Assembly: GCF_026262505.1 (NCBI RefSeq)
Contig: NC_067207.1
Span: forward strand, 27,558,082-27,622,081
Length of the DNA stretch: 64,000 nucleotides
Origin: Trichomonas vaginalis G3
Taxonomy: Eukaryota > Parabasalia > Trichomonadida > Trichomonadidae
Direction: 5' to 3'
The notes under the pieces were generated by a model. It worked only from the letters and a program-made list of their open reading frames with translations. It made no database searches and was not told the DNA's origin. This document shows, one piece after another, positions 16,042 through 25,918 of the stretch. The position numbers and the translations under genes are program-made. The number at the start of each line of letters is the position of its first letter. The first letter of the stretch is position 1.

Positions 16042-17247
16042 ATGTTTTCTGCCGAGGAACTTACGAACTATTTTGATAACTTACCAAGAGATCTAACCAT
16101 TATTATTGGATCTAAAACCTACAAAGCAAATAAGCAAGTAATGTGCATTTTTTCAGGAATAATTCAAGAAAAATTGCAAAATTCAGCTGATAATGAAATC
16201 AAACTCGAAATTGAAGATCCAAAGGAGATGATCCCATTAGTTATTTCATTTTTGCACGGTCATCAAATCAATATTTCATATGAAAATGATTTTTATTTGA
16301 ACAAAATAAGCGATGAACTAAAAATCTCATCGCTTAAAGAAGCTGTTCAGGAATCACTAAATGAACCTATTACAATATCTAATATCATTTCACGTTTAGA
16401 ACAAAACACTTCCCAAGTATTAGAAAATGAAAATAGCGAACTACTTAAATTCTTGGTAGAAAATATCGAAGAAATACAGAAGGATGATAGTTTATTCCTT
16501 TCTGATCCTAGAATATTACTAAAAGCTTTAGAAAAATCAAAATTTGAAAATGATGATTCGAAAAACATTTTCAAACTCAAATGTGCTTCAAGGCATATCG
16601 ATAATTTTGATGATTTCCTGTCTCTCGATGATTTCCAGCACATGTCTATTGATGTAATCTGTGAATTCGTGACTAATCCATATTACAGTACATTAGATCA
16701 GAAAATGCCTTCAATACTCATAGCATCACGTATTGTCTCCGCAATCACATCATTAAATACCGATATAAACGAAATTAATGAAAAAATACAAAATTATAAT
16801 TCCGAAATTAAAGAATTACAAGAAGAACATGATAGAGTTATGGTCGAAAAATGCCAATCCGATGAAAAATACTTGAAAGTTGCAGAACAATTCAAACAAT
16901 TTAAATTACAAATGATTTCAACCTCAGAAAGGATTGAATCTCATGCCAATTCACTAAACTCTTTCAAGATTTCCGAAAAAACAGTGAATGAAATTGGTTC
17001 TAAGCTTAATTTCTTAAAAGTTACTTGTGAAAGGCTCCAATTCTTCTCTGAGAGACTTTCTAGAGCTGTCATATTATACCCTGAGACAACAAAGAATGTC
17101 AATCAGGTTTATAACGATTGGAAAGGAAGTATTGCGCCATTACAGCAGGAAATCGCTAATTTAGAATCAAATGAAAAAGATATTGATAGCATAGCTGCAG
17201 ATTTCCATAAATTGGTTGAAGCAATTCGAAAACTTTCCAATATATAA
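16042..17247 (+). CDS. BTB/POZ-like protein with coiled coil
   Basis: The reading frame is open from 15991 with GTG, but the first ATG is at 16042 (401 residues, MFSAEELTNYF). Residues about 12-110 fit a BTB/POZ fold (DLTIIIGSKTYKANKQVM, then EDPKEMIPLVISFLHG). A helical region follows like a BACK-type segment (about 115-240), and then a long Glu/Lys coiled coil (about 245-390). This architecture forms a large, functionally uncharacterised family in trichomonads. BTB domains mediate dimerisation or bind Cul3, but no ligase role can be shown here. AAAAGTGAC lies 35 bases upstream of the ATG. Confidence 0.7.
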   Translation: MFSAEELTNYFDNLPRDLTIIIGSKTYKANKQVMCIFSGIIQEKLQNSADNEIKLEIEDPKEMIPLVISFLHGHQINISYENDFYLNKISDELKISSLKEAVQESLNEPITISNIISRLEQNTSQVLENENSELLKFLVENIEEIQKDDSLFLSDPRILLKALEKSKFENDDSKNIFKLKCASRHIDNFDDFLSLDDFQHMSIDVICEFVTNPYYSTLDQKMPSILIASRIVSAITSLNTDINEINEKIQNYNSEIKELQEEHDRVMVEKCQSDEKYLKVAEQFKQFKLQMISTSERIESHANSLNSFKISEKTVNEIGSKLNFLKVTCERLQFFSERLSRAVILYPETTKNVNQVYNDWKGSIAPLQQEIANLESNEKDIDSIAADFHKLVEAIRKLSNI

Positions 17248-17561
17248 CTTCAAATTTTCATTTGTAAAATTATTATGTTTATTATAACTAAATGTTTATT
17301 ATTTTTGATAACTTAACTTTTAATAATGATATCTTTCTAAAATAAGTTGGGCAATATTTGAATTTTTGAAAAATTTAAATATAAAACCGAAATTATTAGA
17401 GGAAACTTTTATTTATGAGTTTATATTGTTAATGATGTATGAATTATAGTCGATTGTAAGATGTTTTTCAAATGACTTCAACTTGTCTTTGCCATTAGTG
17501 AAATTACTATATTATTGAGTATTACGATCAATTAAATTATATATTTTGGCAATGTTATTAA
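17248..17561. other. Intergenic, no feature seen
   Basis: AT-rich spacer between the BTB and Sec7-PH genes. No open frame, repeat or RNA is recognisable. Confidence 0.5.
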
Positions 17562-18614
17562 ATGTCATCTGAAGTATATCTGATTCCAATGCAAGGTGAC
17601 AGACCTTTGTTTTTGGAGCAAAGGCAAGAATTTGATAGATATACTATTCCAATTGACTTCTCTCCACCTTTTTTTCCAGACAAATCTTTGTATAATTACA
17701 ATATGGAACCTGTCAAATACTACAATGAACTTGTTGCTTCCGGTGGCATTGATCCATCCCCAATACTGATTGGGAAAATACTGTTTTTCAGTCAAATTTC
17801 GCCACATGCAATCAGTCAGATTTTATTTATTCCACGTAGGCTGCCATTAAAGTTCCTTCATTCATTCTTTTTGGCTCCAATTATAGAATATATGGACTTT
17901 CTACATGCAGTTTCCATTTTATTTTCAAGAATCGCATTGCCAAATTCAACCAAATACTTAAAAGCAATATTTAAATACTCAGGACGAGTTCTACATCAAA
18001 ATGGATTCTATCCAATCATATCATCTCATGATGTTTCAGTGATTGTTAAACTTTGCGTTTATTATTCATCGCTAAAGTCAGCAAATTCCGATGTTTCTTT
18101 AATTGATTTCACAAAAAAATGCTACCAGATAGGAAATTTTTCCAAACTAAAGCCTCTTACACTAGAATTATTATATCAAGAGTTAACTAAGCGAATTATT
18201 CCTTTATACTTCACATTTTGTGATCCCAGATATCCTCCAAATTGTGAGCATCAAGGTATTTTGTCAATAAGATCCCATGTTATGCGAAAAATGAAAAGAA
18301 GGCATTTTAGAATCACAAATGACGTTCTTGTTTACGCTTTAGAAGATACACCTGATCAGTATTTCGGAGGAGTCGAAATAGATAAGCTCATTTTCATTGC
18401 TCCGGCTCCAAAAGAAAAGGATCCAAATTCTTTCATGTTAGTTGGGAAGCATGAAGAGAATATTGTCTTTGATATAGAGAAAGGAAAGAGAATGCCTTCT
18501 GATAAGCAATCTCTTGTTTTGTTTGCTGATTCCCACGAAGATCTCGAAGGTTGGAGAAGTTCCTTAATGTTTTACTCATTCAGGAACACACTCACAAACC
18601 TTATTGAAAAGTAG
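17562..18614 (+). CDS. Degenerate Sec7-like plus PH domain protein
   Basis: The frame encodes 350 residues from the ATG at 17562. Residues about 60-215 are helical and follow the Sec7 pattern: IARKL-like start, a central segment IALPNSTKYLKAIFKYSGRVLHQNG, written here only as the motif around ALPNS, then ISSHDVSVIVKLCVYYSSLKS and LIDFTKKC before a final LLYQELTKRII. The order matches Sec7 domains of Arf exchange factors. However, the FRLPGEAQ loop that carries the catalytic glutamate is ALPNSTKY here, so exchange activity is doubtful. Residues about 230-345 form a PH domain (GILSIRS..MRKMKRRHFRITNDVLVYAL, ending GWRSSLMFYS). The layout is cytohesin-like. Confidence is moderate for Sec7 and good for PH. 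Confidence 0.6.
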   Translation: MSSEVYLIPMQGDRPLFLEQRQEFDRYTIPIDFSPPFFPDKSLYNYNMEPVKYYNELVASGGIDPSPILIGKILFFSQISPHAISQILFIPRRLPLKFLHSFFLAPIIEYMDFLHAVSILFSRIALPNSTKYLKAIFKYSGRVLHQNGFYPIISSHDVSVIVKLCVYYSSLKSANSDVSLIDFTKKCYQIGNFSKLKPLTLELLYQELTKRIIPLYFTFCDPRYPPNCEHQGILSIRSHVMRKMKRRHFRITNDVLVYALEDTPDQYFGGVEIDKLIFIAPAPKEKDPNSFMLVGKHEENIVFDIEKGKRMPSDKQSLVLFADSHEDLEGWRSSLMFYSFRNTLTNLIEK

Positions 18615-18849
18615 AGTTATTCCTATCTTTGTTTGTAAATATCTTTATTTGCAAAATTTAATATTTTTCAATTTATAGGTCATATTTTGATTATATATAT
18701 GATTATGTCACTTATCACGATATTTTATAAGATATTTTCCTTTTTATCATTAATCTCTGTTTGATTTAAAGAAGATTTTTTAAAAAATTAAAGTACAAAG
18801 AGAAGATTTATCAAAATTTAATGTCTTTCATATTGATAAAAATATTTTA

Positions 18850-19056
18850 CTAATCATACTTAATAGTATATCTTAATAACATATCAAGATGTTTCAAAAT
18901 TAGTTGTTTCGTTTCTTTGGTAATGTTGGGACCAATGAAACGTTTTGAAACAAAAGCTCCTTTATCTTAAAGAAAAGATGCAATGGATAAATCATTATTA
19001 TCAACTGCAATTTGAAGTGGAGATTTCCTTTCTTTGTTTTCAATGTCAATTAAACA
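18850..19056 (-). pseudogene. Ankyrin-repeat relic
   Basis: A minus-strand frame reads IDIENKERKSPLQIAVDNND, then LSIASFL, an in-frame TAA, and DKGAFVSKRF, ending ILKHLDMLLRYTIKYD and TAG at 18850. The SPLQIAV...N.L.IASFL..KGA pattern is the end of an ankyrin array with its C-terminal cap. Nothing upstream continues it. It is a 3' fragment with one nonsense codon, next to the end of the adenylate-kinase-like gene. Confidence 0.6.
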
Positions 19057-19185
19057 TTTCTAATATAATATATATAGGGTAAACCCACGATACTGTAGTA
19101 TCTCAATGAAAAATGAAACATTTTCGGGATTTAAAAAAATGATGTTTATTTTTTTATTGACACAAAATAATAAAAAATAGCAAAA

Positions 19186-22100
19186 TTATTTCTTGACATT
19201 CTTCTCTTTCCATAACTTACAAAGTCTCTCATGTTCAGCCTCATTTCTTAACTCTGGTGGTGTCTCTAAAGACTCTTTGAGCTTTGCAGCCAATCCAACC
19301 AATTCGTTCATATCATTCATTTGTTGAACGAATCTTTCATGCAACAAAGGACCGACATTCTTTGCATTAGCTCTTATATAAGTAGCTATGTACTCGAGGA
19401 CTGACTTTTCGAAGGAGATTCCTGGCATCTTTGGTCTCCTTTCTGTCAATTCAACGATGCACTCTGTGACAACATCTCCGACACTTTGTTCCAAGTAAGG
19501 AACTGTCAACAACTGGTTTGTTGGTGTCATTCCTTCAGGAGCTCCAACAGGGCGATGAGGAGGAAGCTTCACAGTGATGTATTGACCACTGTTTGCGCAG
19601 AATTCAAGTAAATTCTCTTCTTTCTCGAAGACGAATTTCTTTCCTTCAACGACGGCAAACAAATTCTCTTGTCCTTTGATGAACTTTCCTTTCTGGAGTT
19701 CAATGACATCGTAGCCTTCGAGTTCTGGCTGCTTTCCATTGTCATTTTCCCGCTTGGCAATTGGCAATTTCTTGCCAGACCAATTATAAATGAAAGGTGT
19801 TGGAGAAGTGAGAAAAGCATCTCTTAAATCAGCTGTTCTCATGTGATAAGCCTTTCCTTCGAAGAAAACGATGTTCTCCCAGTCCTTGCTGTTATTTTCA
19901 ACAGCGACATTGTCAGCAATCAAAGTGATTGGACAGTAATGGCCGACACCTTCTACAAGGCCTTTTTCGACCATTTCAGGAGACACATCCAAAGCGGAAA
20001 CAGAATATGGCCTCTTCTCATCAATAGCCAACAAACTCTCCCATCTCTGGTTCATGTTGTAGTTGAGTCTTTCTGTTGCCTTGATGAGTTTCATCCATGT
20101 TGTTGTTTCTTGTGAAACATCAATGACATTATGGAAATTCTCAATGGAGTGCTGTATTAACTGTTCATCTCCTTTTACAACAACGATGTCGCTTGGCATG
20201 ATTCCTGCTGTTCTCATTCCAAGTAATTCGGAGAGTTTCATAGGATATTCATCCAATACGAAACCTCTTACTTGGCAATCGTGTCTTGTAAGAACGGCGC
20301 TGAGAGCTTCCTTGAAAATGGATGCATCAACGGCACCTCCACTTGCAAGAGTTTTTCTGATCTTTGCACCGAATGTTGTTGAATGCTTTGCAACTCTTGC
20401 GATGACATCTCTTGGCCTGATGAGTTCCGCCTGAAGAGAATCAGCGAGTCTTGCAGCGAGTTCGGGAGATCCAAGGACAGAAACTCTTGGAACAAATGGA
20501 AAAGCAGGTGGTCTTAATTGTGTGACATAAGTTAATGGATCATCCATGAATTTCTGGCGGTCTTTGTTTGTATCGAAGAAGAAAGCCCTGCCAAGGAATG
20601 TGCATGCAATAGAGAGATCTGTTAAATGGAGTGATCCTGTCTCGTGTAAACAAACAGGACAATATCTGCCAAATTGGGATATGAAACATGTGTTCTGTGT
20701 TAAGGCTTCTACAGGTTCTTCCAATGGCTGTGACAACTGGGAAAGGAATAATGACTTTCTGTTGAGTAATTCCCTTTGTAAAGCGTTGTTTACCATTTTC
20801 ATGATGGATGTGAATCTTCTTGAAGTATCAATTGTTATGGCTTCACCTCTTGCTGTGGCCTCTGCAACTGTTGCTGCTACTTCTTTGGCGATTCCGCTCA
20901 TTTCACCTTCTTCATTCATGATTTGTTCGTCATCTTTCAGTCTGTGGTGGTTTCTGGACAAAGCCCACTTCTCGTCATGTTCGAGATTGATAACGAAATC
21001 TGGTTTGAGACCGCTATCTAAGAGCAATTGTCCGGCAGATCCGTGAGCTGGAGTTCCTTCAATGATCCAGCCGAGTTTCTGGTTGTCTGTCTTCTCCATG
21101 ACCATCTTGTAGAATGGCTCGAGTGTCTTCTTGGTCGTTTCCTCTGGATCTGGCTCTTCTTCCTCTTCATTTGCCCTCTTGAACTCAGGATTTGGAGGTA
21201 ATTCGAATACAGGAGCGTTGTGCGTCTTACCAAGATTCTCTGCAATAGATGATTTAGAGGTTCCTCTTGAGCCAACAATTAATATTCTTGGTGGAGGAAC
21301 AGCTGGCAATGGGCCAAGGAAGGCCAATGGTGCTGCCTTGAACCTCTCCATTGCGGTATCATCGGCAAAAGCGAAGTTTGCGCCCATAAAAGTGGCTGTT
21401 ACATCAGATCCTTGTTGTAAAAGGTTTTTGTCCTTCATTGTGACAGGGCAGAAGTTGCCAAGGTATCCAAATGTTGGTTCGCCTTCAACATCTTCGCATT
21501 TCGGAAGCAAAGGATCGGCCAAATAAGCTGCATCCCAGAAAACTTCATCGAGCTTGAGAGAAGCATCGAGAACTTGTAAATTCAAGTTCAGTTCTTTGAT
21601 CTGTTCTTGGAACTCGTTGAATTTCTCCGACCATTTTTCGATAGATTTCGAGTATTTCTTCAAATAAACTTCATTTTGAGAAGGATCGATCTGTTGGGAC
21701 TCCAAATAAGTTGAGATTCTTGGTAATAAGAACTCTGGCTCACTCTTCATCTTAAGACAGATGATAACTTCCGGTGCAAGTTTCTCATTTTGCTGGAATA
21801 CTTTAAGTGGCTCAAGATCCATCGATGGCATGATTGTAATGTAGCCTGTAGTGAATACTGGTGGTAATTCTTCTGGTTTCTTTGGTTTTGGAGGCTCTTC
21901 TGGCTTAATTTCACCTTCATCACCTTCTGGTTTTGGTTCTTCAGCATTTTCTTCTGGCTTTGCTTCTTCAGCTCCTTCTTCTGGCTTTGGCTCTTCTTGT
22001 TTGGCCTCATCTGTCGTTTCTTCTGTTTTAGATTCTTCAGTTGTTTCCTCAGTTTTTGGCTCTTCTGACTTAGTTTCGTCTTCTGTTTGTTCCTCTGATT

Positions 22101-23853
22101 TTTCTTCTGTCTTTCCTTCCTCGCTTTTGCCTTCTTCGTCTTCACCTTCAGATGGTTTCTTAATTCTAAGCTTAGTTTCCTCGACAACCGTGTTAAAATC
22201 AACGATTGGTGTATCAAAGAACTCGGAAAGTTTGTTGGCAACCGACTTCTTGCCAGAAATATCCGTACCCATTATGATAATACGGTGATGGTATGTATGA
22301 TAGACTTCTTTGAGGTAATCAAGTGGATGCTGGCAGAACTTACGTTTGTAATCTTCGTTCTTGAAGTAGAAAGTAAAACCGTAAAACTTGATTCCGCATT
22401 TTGTATCTCCTTCGACTGTTTCTTTATCATCGACAAGTGATACAACGCACTTGTTACCGACAGGAGAGAACATTGGTTCCTCTTGTTCTTCTTCCTCGTT
22501 GACGATAATCGGGTTTGGATAAACAGCTGGAGTAATTATTGAAGCATGGTCGCAAACAATTGCAGCCATTTCCTTCAATGATTGCGTAGCGTCGATCGTT
22601 ATGTGTTTGTGAGGGTTGTCGAAAACAAATGCGGCTTTTTCGTCTTTGTGCTTATTGAAACGAGCTGTAAGTTGTTTAACTGATTCTTCTGGTAATGTAA
22701 GAAGTCTGGCTTTGGCTTCTCCATCTTCTTCTTCGCCATTTAATTTATTAGTTTCATCTCCTGTTTCTTCCGGCGTAGAATAGTTAGGAGCCTTGTAAAG
22801 CATGAGTTTCTCTTCTTTCTCTTCTTCTTCGTCACCTCCTTCTTCTGGTTCTGCGTGTTCTTCTTCTTCTGCAGGTTCAATTTCGCGTCCAACGAATTCG
22901 CGGCGTTTGAGACGCTGTACGAAGAGTAATGACGATGGTTCTAAGAAGGAAATGATCTTTTCGTCTTGTGGATCGAATTTGCGGGAGTTTGAAATGTCAA
23001 TAAGGTTTTCAAGGGAAATTTCAAGGTCTACGAGGAAGCAGCGTTGCCACATTTCAGCATCTGATGAGAAAAGCTTATGGAAGTCGAATGTATCCTTCTT
23101 AAAAGAGGAAGGAATGATCCAACCACGGTATTTCGCTTCATCTGAAAGCGCGCATTCGACAATAATATCTTCTGCTTCTTGGTATATAATATAACCACCT
23201 TGTGTGAGTTTAACTCTTGCAGCTTCGATCTTTGGTGATCTTAAAGGCCAATTAATCAAGTTTGGTATATCAAGAAGGAGTGCGCCTGTTTTGTCGGCAA
23301 GAACTTTCTCGAAAAGCTTTGATCTCTGTGTATTAACGCCAAGGACAATGAAACATGGACGAATTTCACTGGCAGCGTTAATTAATGATGACCAGTAGTT
23401 GAGAGGAAGTTTCTCTGGCTTGCGTGTAAGAGAAATTAATGTATTTGGTGCAATGTTGTTGAAATGATTTAAGATTTCAAAAAGCTTGTTAATTAAATCT
23501 TGAACTTGTGAAGATTTGATTGCAAGTGCGACGTATTTAATAATTGCATCGAAAAATACTTCGTAGGATATTCCTTGCTTTAAATATAAGATTGTATCTG
23601 AAGCAACGTTTTGTTGTACAACTTTAGCTGGTGCTTCTGGAAGTAAAAACTTAATAATATATGTTGCATACTTCTGGTATGAATCAATTGTTGCGTTAGT
23701 CGTTCCATGGAGCATATCCAAGAATCTGAAGAGGTTTCTCATGTATCCACGAAGGTGGACATTTTGGAAAAGTCTCTTGCAGTCCAATGGTGTCTTCGGA
23801 GGCTTGTAGTCTTCGCCATATGCGATGATACCAAGCTGTTTCCTGCAATTCAT
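19186..23853 (-). CDS. Adenylate kinase 9-like protein with multiple degenerate domains
   Basis: The intact frame is 1555 residues with its ATG at 23853. Three nucleotide-kinase-like modules begin near residues 528 (IIIMGTDISGKKS), 859 (ILIVGSRGTSKSS) and 1126 (VSVLGSPELAAR). Each module is preceded by a Cys-Pro-Val/Ile block of the kind found in AK9 (FCPVTMKDK near 803, YCPVCLHE near 1064, YCPITLIAD near 1304) with a following PLxYL/PLAFL motif. A Glu/Lys/Pro-rich linker spans about 570-665. AK9-type proteins are linked to nucleotide supply in cilia and flagella. The P-loops lack the GxPGxGK consensus to varying degrees, so catalysis may be lost in some modules. Confidence 0.75.
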   Translation of the reverse strand: MNCRKQLGIIAYGEDYKPPKTPLDCKRLFQNVHLRGYMRNLFRFLDMLHGTTNATIDSYQKYATYIIKFLLPEAPAKVVQQNVASDTILYLKQGISYEVFFDAIIKYVALAIKSSQVQDLINKLFEILNHFNNIAPNTLISLTRKPEKLPLNYWSSLINAASEIRPCFIVLGVNTQRSKLFEKVLADKTGALLLDIPNLINWPLRSPKIEAARVKLTQGGYIIYQEAEDIIVECALSDEAKYRGWIIPSSFKKDTFDFHKLFSSDAEMWQRCFLVDLEISLENLIDISNSRKFDPQDEKIISFLEPSSLLFVQRLKRREFVGREIEPAEEEEHAEPEEGGDEEEEKEEKLMLYKAPNYSTPEETGDETNKLNGEEEDGEAKARLLTLPEESVKQLTARFNKHKDEKAAFVFDNPHKHITIDATQSLKEMAAIVCDHASIITPAVYPNPIIVNEEEEQEEPMFSPVGNKCVVSLVDDKETVEGDTKCGIKFYGFTFYFKNEDYKRKFCQHPLDYLKEVYHTYHHRIIIMGTDISGKKSVANKLSEFFDTPIVDFNTVVEETKLRIKKPSEGEDEEGKSEEGKTEEKSEEQTEDETKSEEPKTEETTEESKTEETTDEAKQEEPKPEEGAEEAKPEENAEEPKPEGDEGEIKPEEPPKPKKPEELPPVFTTGYITIMPSMDLEPLKVFQQNEKLAPEVIICLKMKSEPEFLLPRISTYLESQQIDPSQNEVYLKKYSKSIEKWSEKFNEFQEQIKELNLNLQVLDASLKLDEVFWDAAYLADPLLPKCEDVEGEPTFGYLGNFCPVTMKDKNLLQQGSDVTATFMGANFAFADDTAMERFKAAPLAFLGPLPAVPPPRILIVGSRGTSKSSIAENLGKTHNAPVFELPPNPEFKRANEEEEEPDPEETTKKTLEPFYKMVMEKTDNQKLGWIIEGTPAHGSAGQLLLDSGLKPDFVINLEHDEKWALSRNHHRLKDDEQIMNEEGEMSGIAKEVAATVAEATARGEAITIDTSRRFTSIMKMVNNALQRELLNRKSLFLSQLSQPLEEPVEALTQNTCFISQFGRYCPVCLHETGSLHLTDLSIACTFLGRAFFFDTNKDRQKFMDDPLTYVTQLRPPAFPFVPRVSVLGSPELAARLADSLQAELIRPRDVIARVAKHSTTFGAKIRKTLASGGAVDASIFKEALSAVLTRHDCQVRGFVLDEYPMKLSELLGMRTAGIMPSDIVVVKGDEQLIQHSIENFHNVIDVSQETTTWMKLIKATERLNYNMNQRWESLLAIDEKRPYSVSALDVSPEMVEKGLVEGVGHYCPITLIADNVAVENNSKDWENIVFFEGKAYHMRTADLRDAFLTSPTPFIYNWSGKKLPIAKRENDNGKQPELEGYDVIELQKGKFIKGQENLFAVVEGKKFVFEKEENLLEFCANSGQYITVKLPPHRPVGAPEGMTPTNQLLTVPYLEQSVGDVVTECIVELTERRPKMPGISFEKSVLEYIATYIRANAKNVGPLLHERFVQQMNDMNELVGLAAKLKESLETPPELRNEAEHERLCKLWKEKNVKK

Positions 23854-23872
23854 AACGAATAAGAATTGCCTG

Positions 23873-23880
23873 AAAAGTGA
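23873..23880 (-). promoter_or_regulatory. Initiator-like TCACTTTT upstream of the AK9-like gene
   Basis: On the minus strand TCACTTTTCAGG lies about 20 bases before the ATG at 23853. It fits the trichomonad initiator consensus TCA(+1)-pyrimidine-T-(A/T), which marks the transcription start. The same octamer precedes TAF5. Confidence 0.55.
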
Positions 23881-24124
23881 CTCATTGATAACGAACTCTA
23901 TAACATCACATCTAGTTTTATTTCAGAATCAAAATCTGACATTACTAAGTATATCAAAAATAATAAAAAGGGTCAAATATCTTCAATTTTTGAAATAAAA
24001 TATAATATTTATTCAGAATTGAGAGGATTTTTGTTTATAAAAATGTAGTACAGCAGTATGTGATTATTTTTATTAATATTAAAAAGGCAGAATTTTGATA
24101 TCAATTCATTTTTTTGGAAAAAAA

Positions 24125-25186
24125 ATGAGTGAACCAAAGCCAAAAACAAAGAAGGAATTCTCATGGGATCAATACCATGAAAGACAGATTGCCCTTCGTA
24201 TTGCATATATCGGCTGGAACTTAAAAGGTTTTGTTTTACAAAATGATACAAATGAGACAGTCGAATATCACATTTTTGAAGCTTTAAAGAGAGCCAAATT
24301 AATCAGAAACGAAAATGAATGTAACTATTCTTTATGTGGAAGGACAGATGCTGGTGTTTCTGGAGTTGGAAACGTTATTTCCGTCAGAGTCCGTTCAGTC
24401 TGTCCAACTGGCCTTGGATCAATACCACGTGAAGGAGCAAAGGTTCAAAAAGAAGAAATGAATTACGCACAGATTCTTAATGGAATTCTTCCTCCATCAA
24501 TTCGCGTAACAGGAGTTGCTTACGTTAAGCCAGACTTCAATGCAAGATTTGATTGTGCAACACGTGGTTATCGTTACTTCTTCCATAAGTTTGATAAGAA
24601 TATTGATTTGATGAAAGAAGCAGCCGAACATTTATTAGGCGAACACGATTACAGAGCATTCTGCAAGTTCTCTCCAGACTCTACAAAGCATTGCGTTCGT
24701 AAAATTTACAAATGTGAATTTGGAGACGCAGGAGGCGGTGTTTGGTACTTCGAAATTGTCGGATCCGGATTTATTTGGCACCAAATTAGATGTATTGCAT
24801 CCATTTTGTTTGCTGTTGGCAACGGATTTGAAAAACCATCAATTACAAAGGAACTTCTTAATACAGCAAAGTATCCAGGCCGTCCAAACTATCCTATTGC
24901 TGATCCAGAGCCTCTCGTCTTCTGGAATGCTGGATATGAAAACATCGATTGGAAGATTGACGAAGCTGTTGAAAAGAAAATGAAGACAAATTTCGCGTTG
25001 CAATTAATTGATGCTGAAATGAGAGCTGCTGTTCTTCGTTGCTTCATTGATGGTGATTTACAACCTCCTGCTGCAAAGAAGTGGTGTCCTGTAGAAAACC
25101 TCGATCAATGCAAGTCTGTTGAAGCTATCCTTGCCGAATATGAACGTGAAAAAGGCCACAAACCTGTTGATGCAGGTGATGAATAA
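24125..25186 (+). CDS. PUS3: tRNA pseudouridine synthase, Pus3/TruA family
   Basis: The ATG at 24125 (MSEPKPKTKKEFSWDQYHER) gives 353 residues; the longer frame's first ATG-like codons at 24095 lie in leader sequence. Key motifs are the catalytic LCGRTDAGVSG (Asp at about residue 79), the NGILPPSIRV segment, F(N/D)ARFDCATRGYRYFF and a C-terminal GSGFIWHQIRC typical of eukaryotic Pus3/Deg1. These enzymes convert U38/U39 of tRNA anticodon stems to pseudouridine. The gene is divergent from the AK9-like gene, with 271 bases between starts. No defect is seen. Confidence 0.85.
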   Translation: MSEPKPKTKKEFSWDQYHERQIALRIAYIGWNLKGFVLQNDTNETVEYHIFEALKRAKLIRNENECNYSLCGRTDAGVSGVGNVISVRVRSVCPTGLGSIPREGAKVQKEEMNYAQILNGILPPSIRVTGVAYVKPDFNARFDCATRGYRYFFHKFDKNIDLMKEAAEHLLGEHDYRAFCKFSPDSTKHCVRKIYKCEFGDAGGGVWYFEIVGSGFIWHQIRCIASILFAVGNGFEKPSITKELLNTAKYPGRPNYPIADPEPLVFWNAGYENIDWKIDEAVEKKMKTNFALQLIDAEMRAAVLRCFIDGDLQPPAAKKWCPVENLDQCKSVEAILAEYEREKGHKPVDAGDE

Positions 25187-25366
25187 TTTAATTTTATTTT
25201 CTAGCTTTTATTAACATTATTCATATCTGATTCTCATTTTTATATAGATAAATATGTATCTTTTTAAACAGATAAAAAAATTATTTTGAAAAATTCGGAA
25301 TCTAATAGAAATATGTTTATAACAATAACTAATATAAGTAGATAAATCCATGTGCTAGTGGAATTT

Positions 25367-25870
25367 TTAAACAGATTGAAATTGCCATTTATTTGTTCCA
25401 GAAGGATCATTTTGAACCTCAATCATAGCAGGTTGTGTTGGAACGTATTGGCCATTTGAGGATGGTGACTGAGCTTGTTCGTATTTATCGAGTTTTTGGA
25501 AGAAAACCATCATTTGTTTTTCTAAAACTTCTAATTTCTTATTATGGAATGAAAGTTCTGATTTCAGTTCCTGATTACGTGATTCTAAATAGGATAAGCG
25601 CTCGATTAATTGTTGTGTTGTTGGTGATTGGTAATATTGTTGTTGATTTTGCACAGGAATCTGTTGTTGTGGAGCAAACTGTTGGTTTGGAGTGAACTGT
25701 TGAGGTGGCTGTTGAGGAGGTTGTTGCTGAGGCATTGTTTGTTGGGTAATATTTTCTTTATTGTTATTTGCAGCGGTATTCTTAGCAGAATATTGTGCAA
25801 TCATTTCTGCGCCTGATCTCTTTTGACCTTTTCTACTTCTTTGTACACCAATATTAAAATAAGAACTCAT
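25367..25870 (-). CDS. Gln/Pro-rich coiled-coil protein
   Basis: This frame of 167 residues starts at the ATG at 25870 (MSSYFNIGVQRSRKGQKR); an earlier in-frame start at 25897 would add nine hydrophobic residues. The basic N-terminus is followed by a Gln/Pro-rich tract (about residues 40-85, PQQQPPQQPPQQF type) and a single coiled coil (about 88-135, LIERLSYLESRNQELKSELS). The arrangement resembles transcription or RNA-associated adaptor proteins, but no family is recognised. It is divergent from the NELF-like gene, with only 48 bases between the two ATGs, so the promoter may be shared. Confidence 0.6.
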   Translation of the reverse strand: MSSYFNIGVQRSRKGQKRSGAEMIAQYSAKNTAANNNKENITQQTMPQQQPPQQPPQQFTPNQQFAPQQQIPVQNQQQYYQSPTTQQLIERLSYLESRNQELKSELSFHNKKLEVLEKQMMVFFQKLDKYEQAQSPSSNGQYVPTQPAMIEVQNDPSGTNKWQFQSV

Positions 25871-25918
25871 TCCAAAAAAAATTATTGTTATTGACATGTG
25901 ATATAAAAAATCTTAAAA

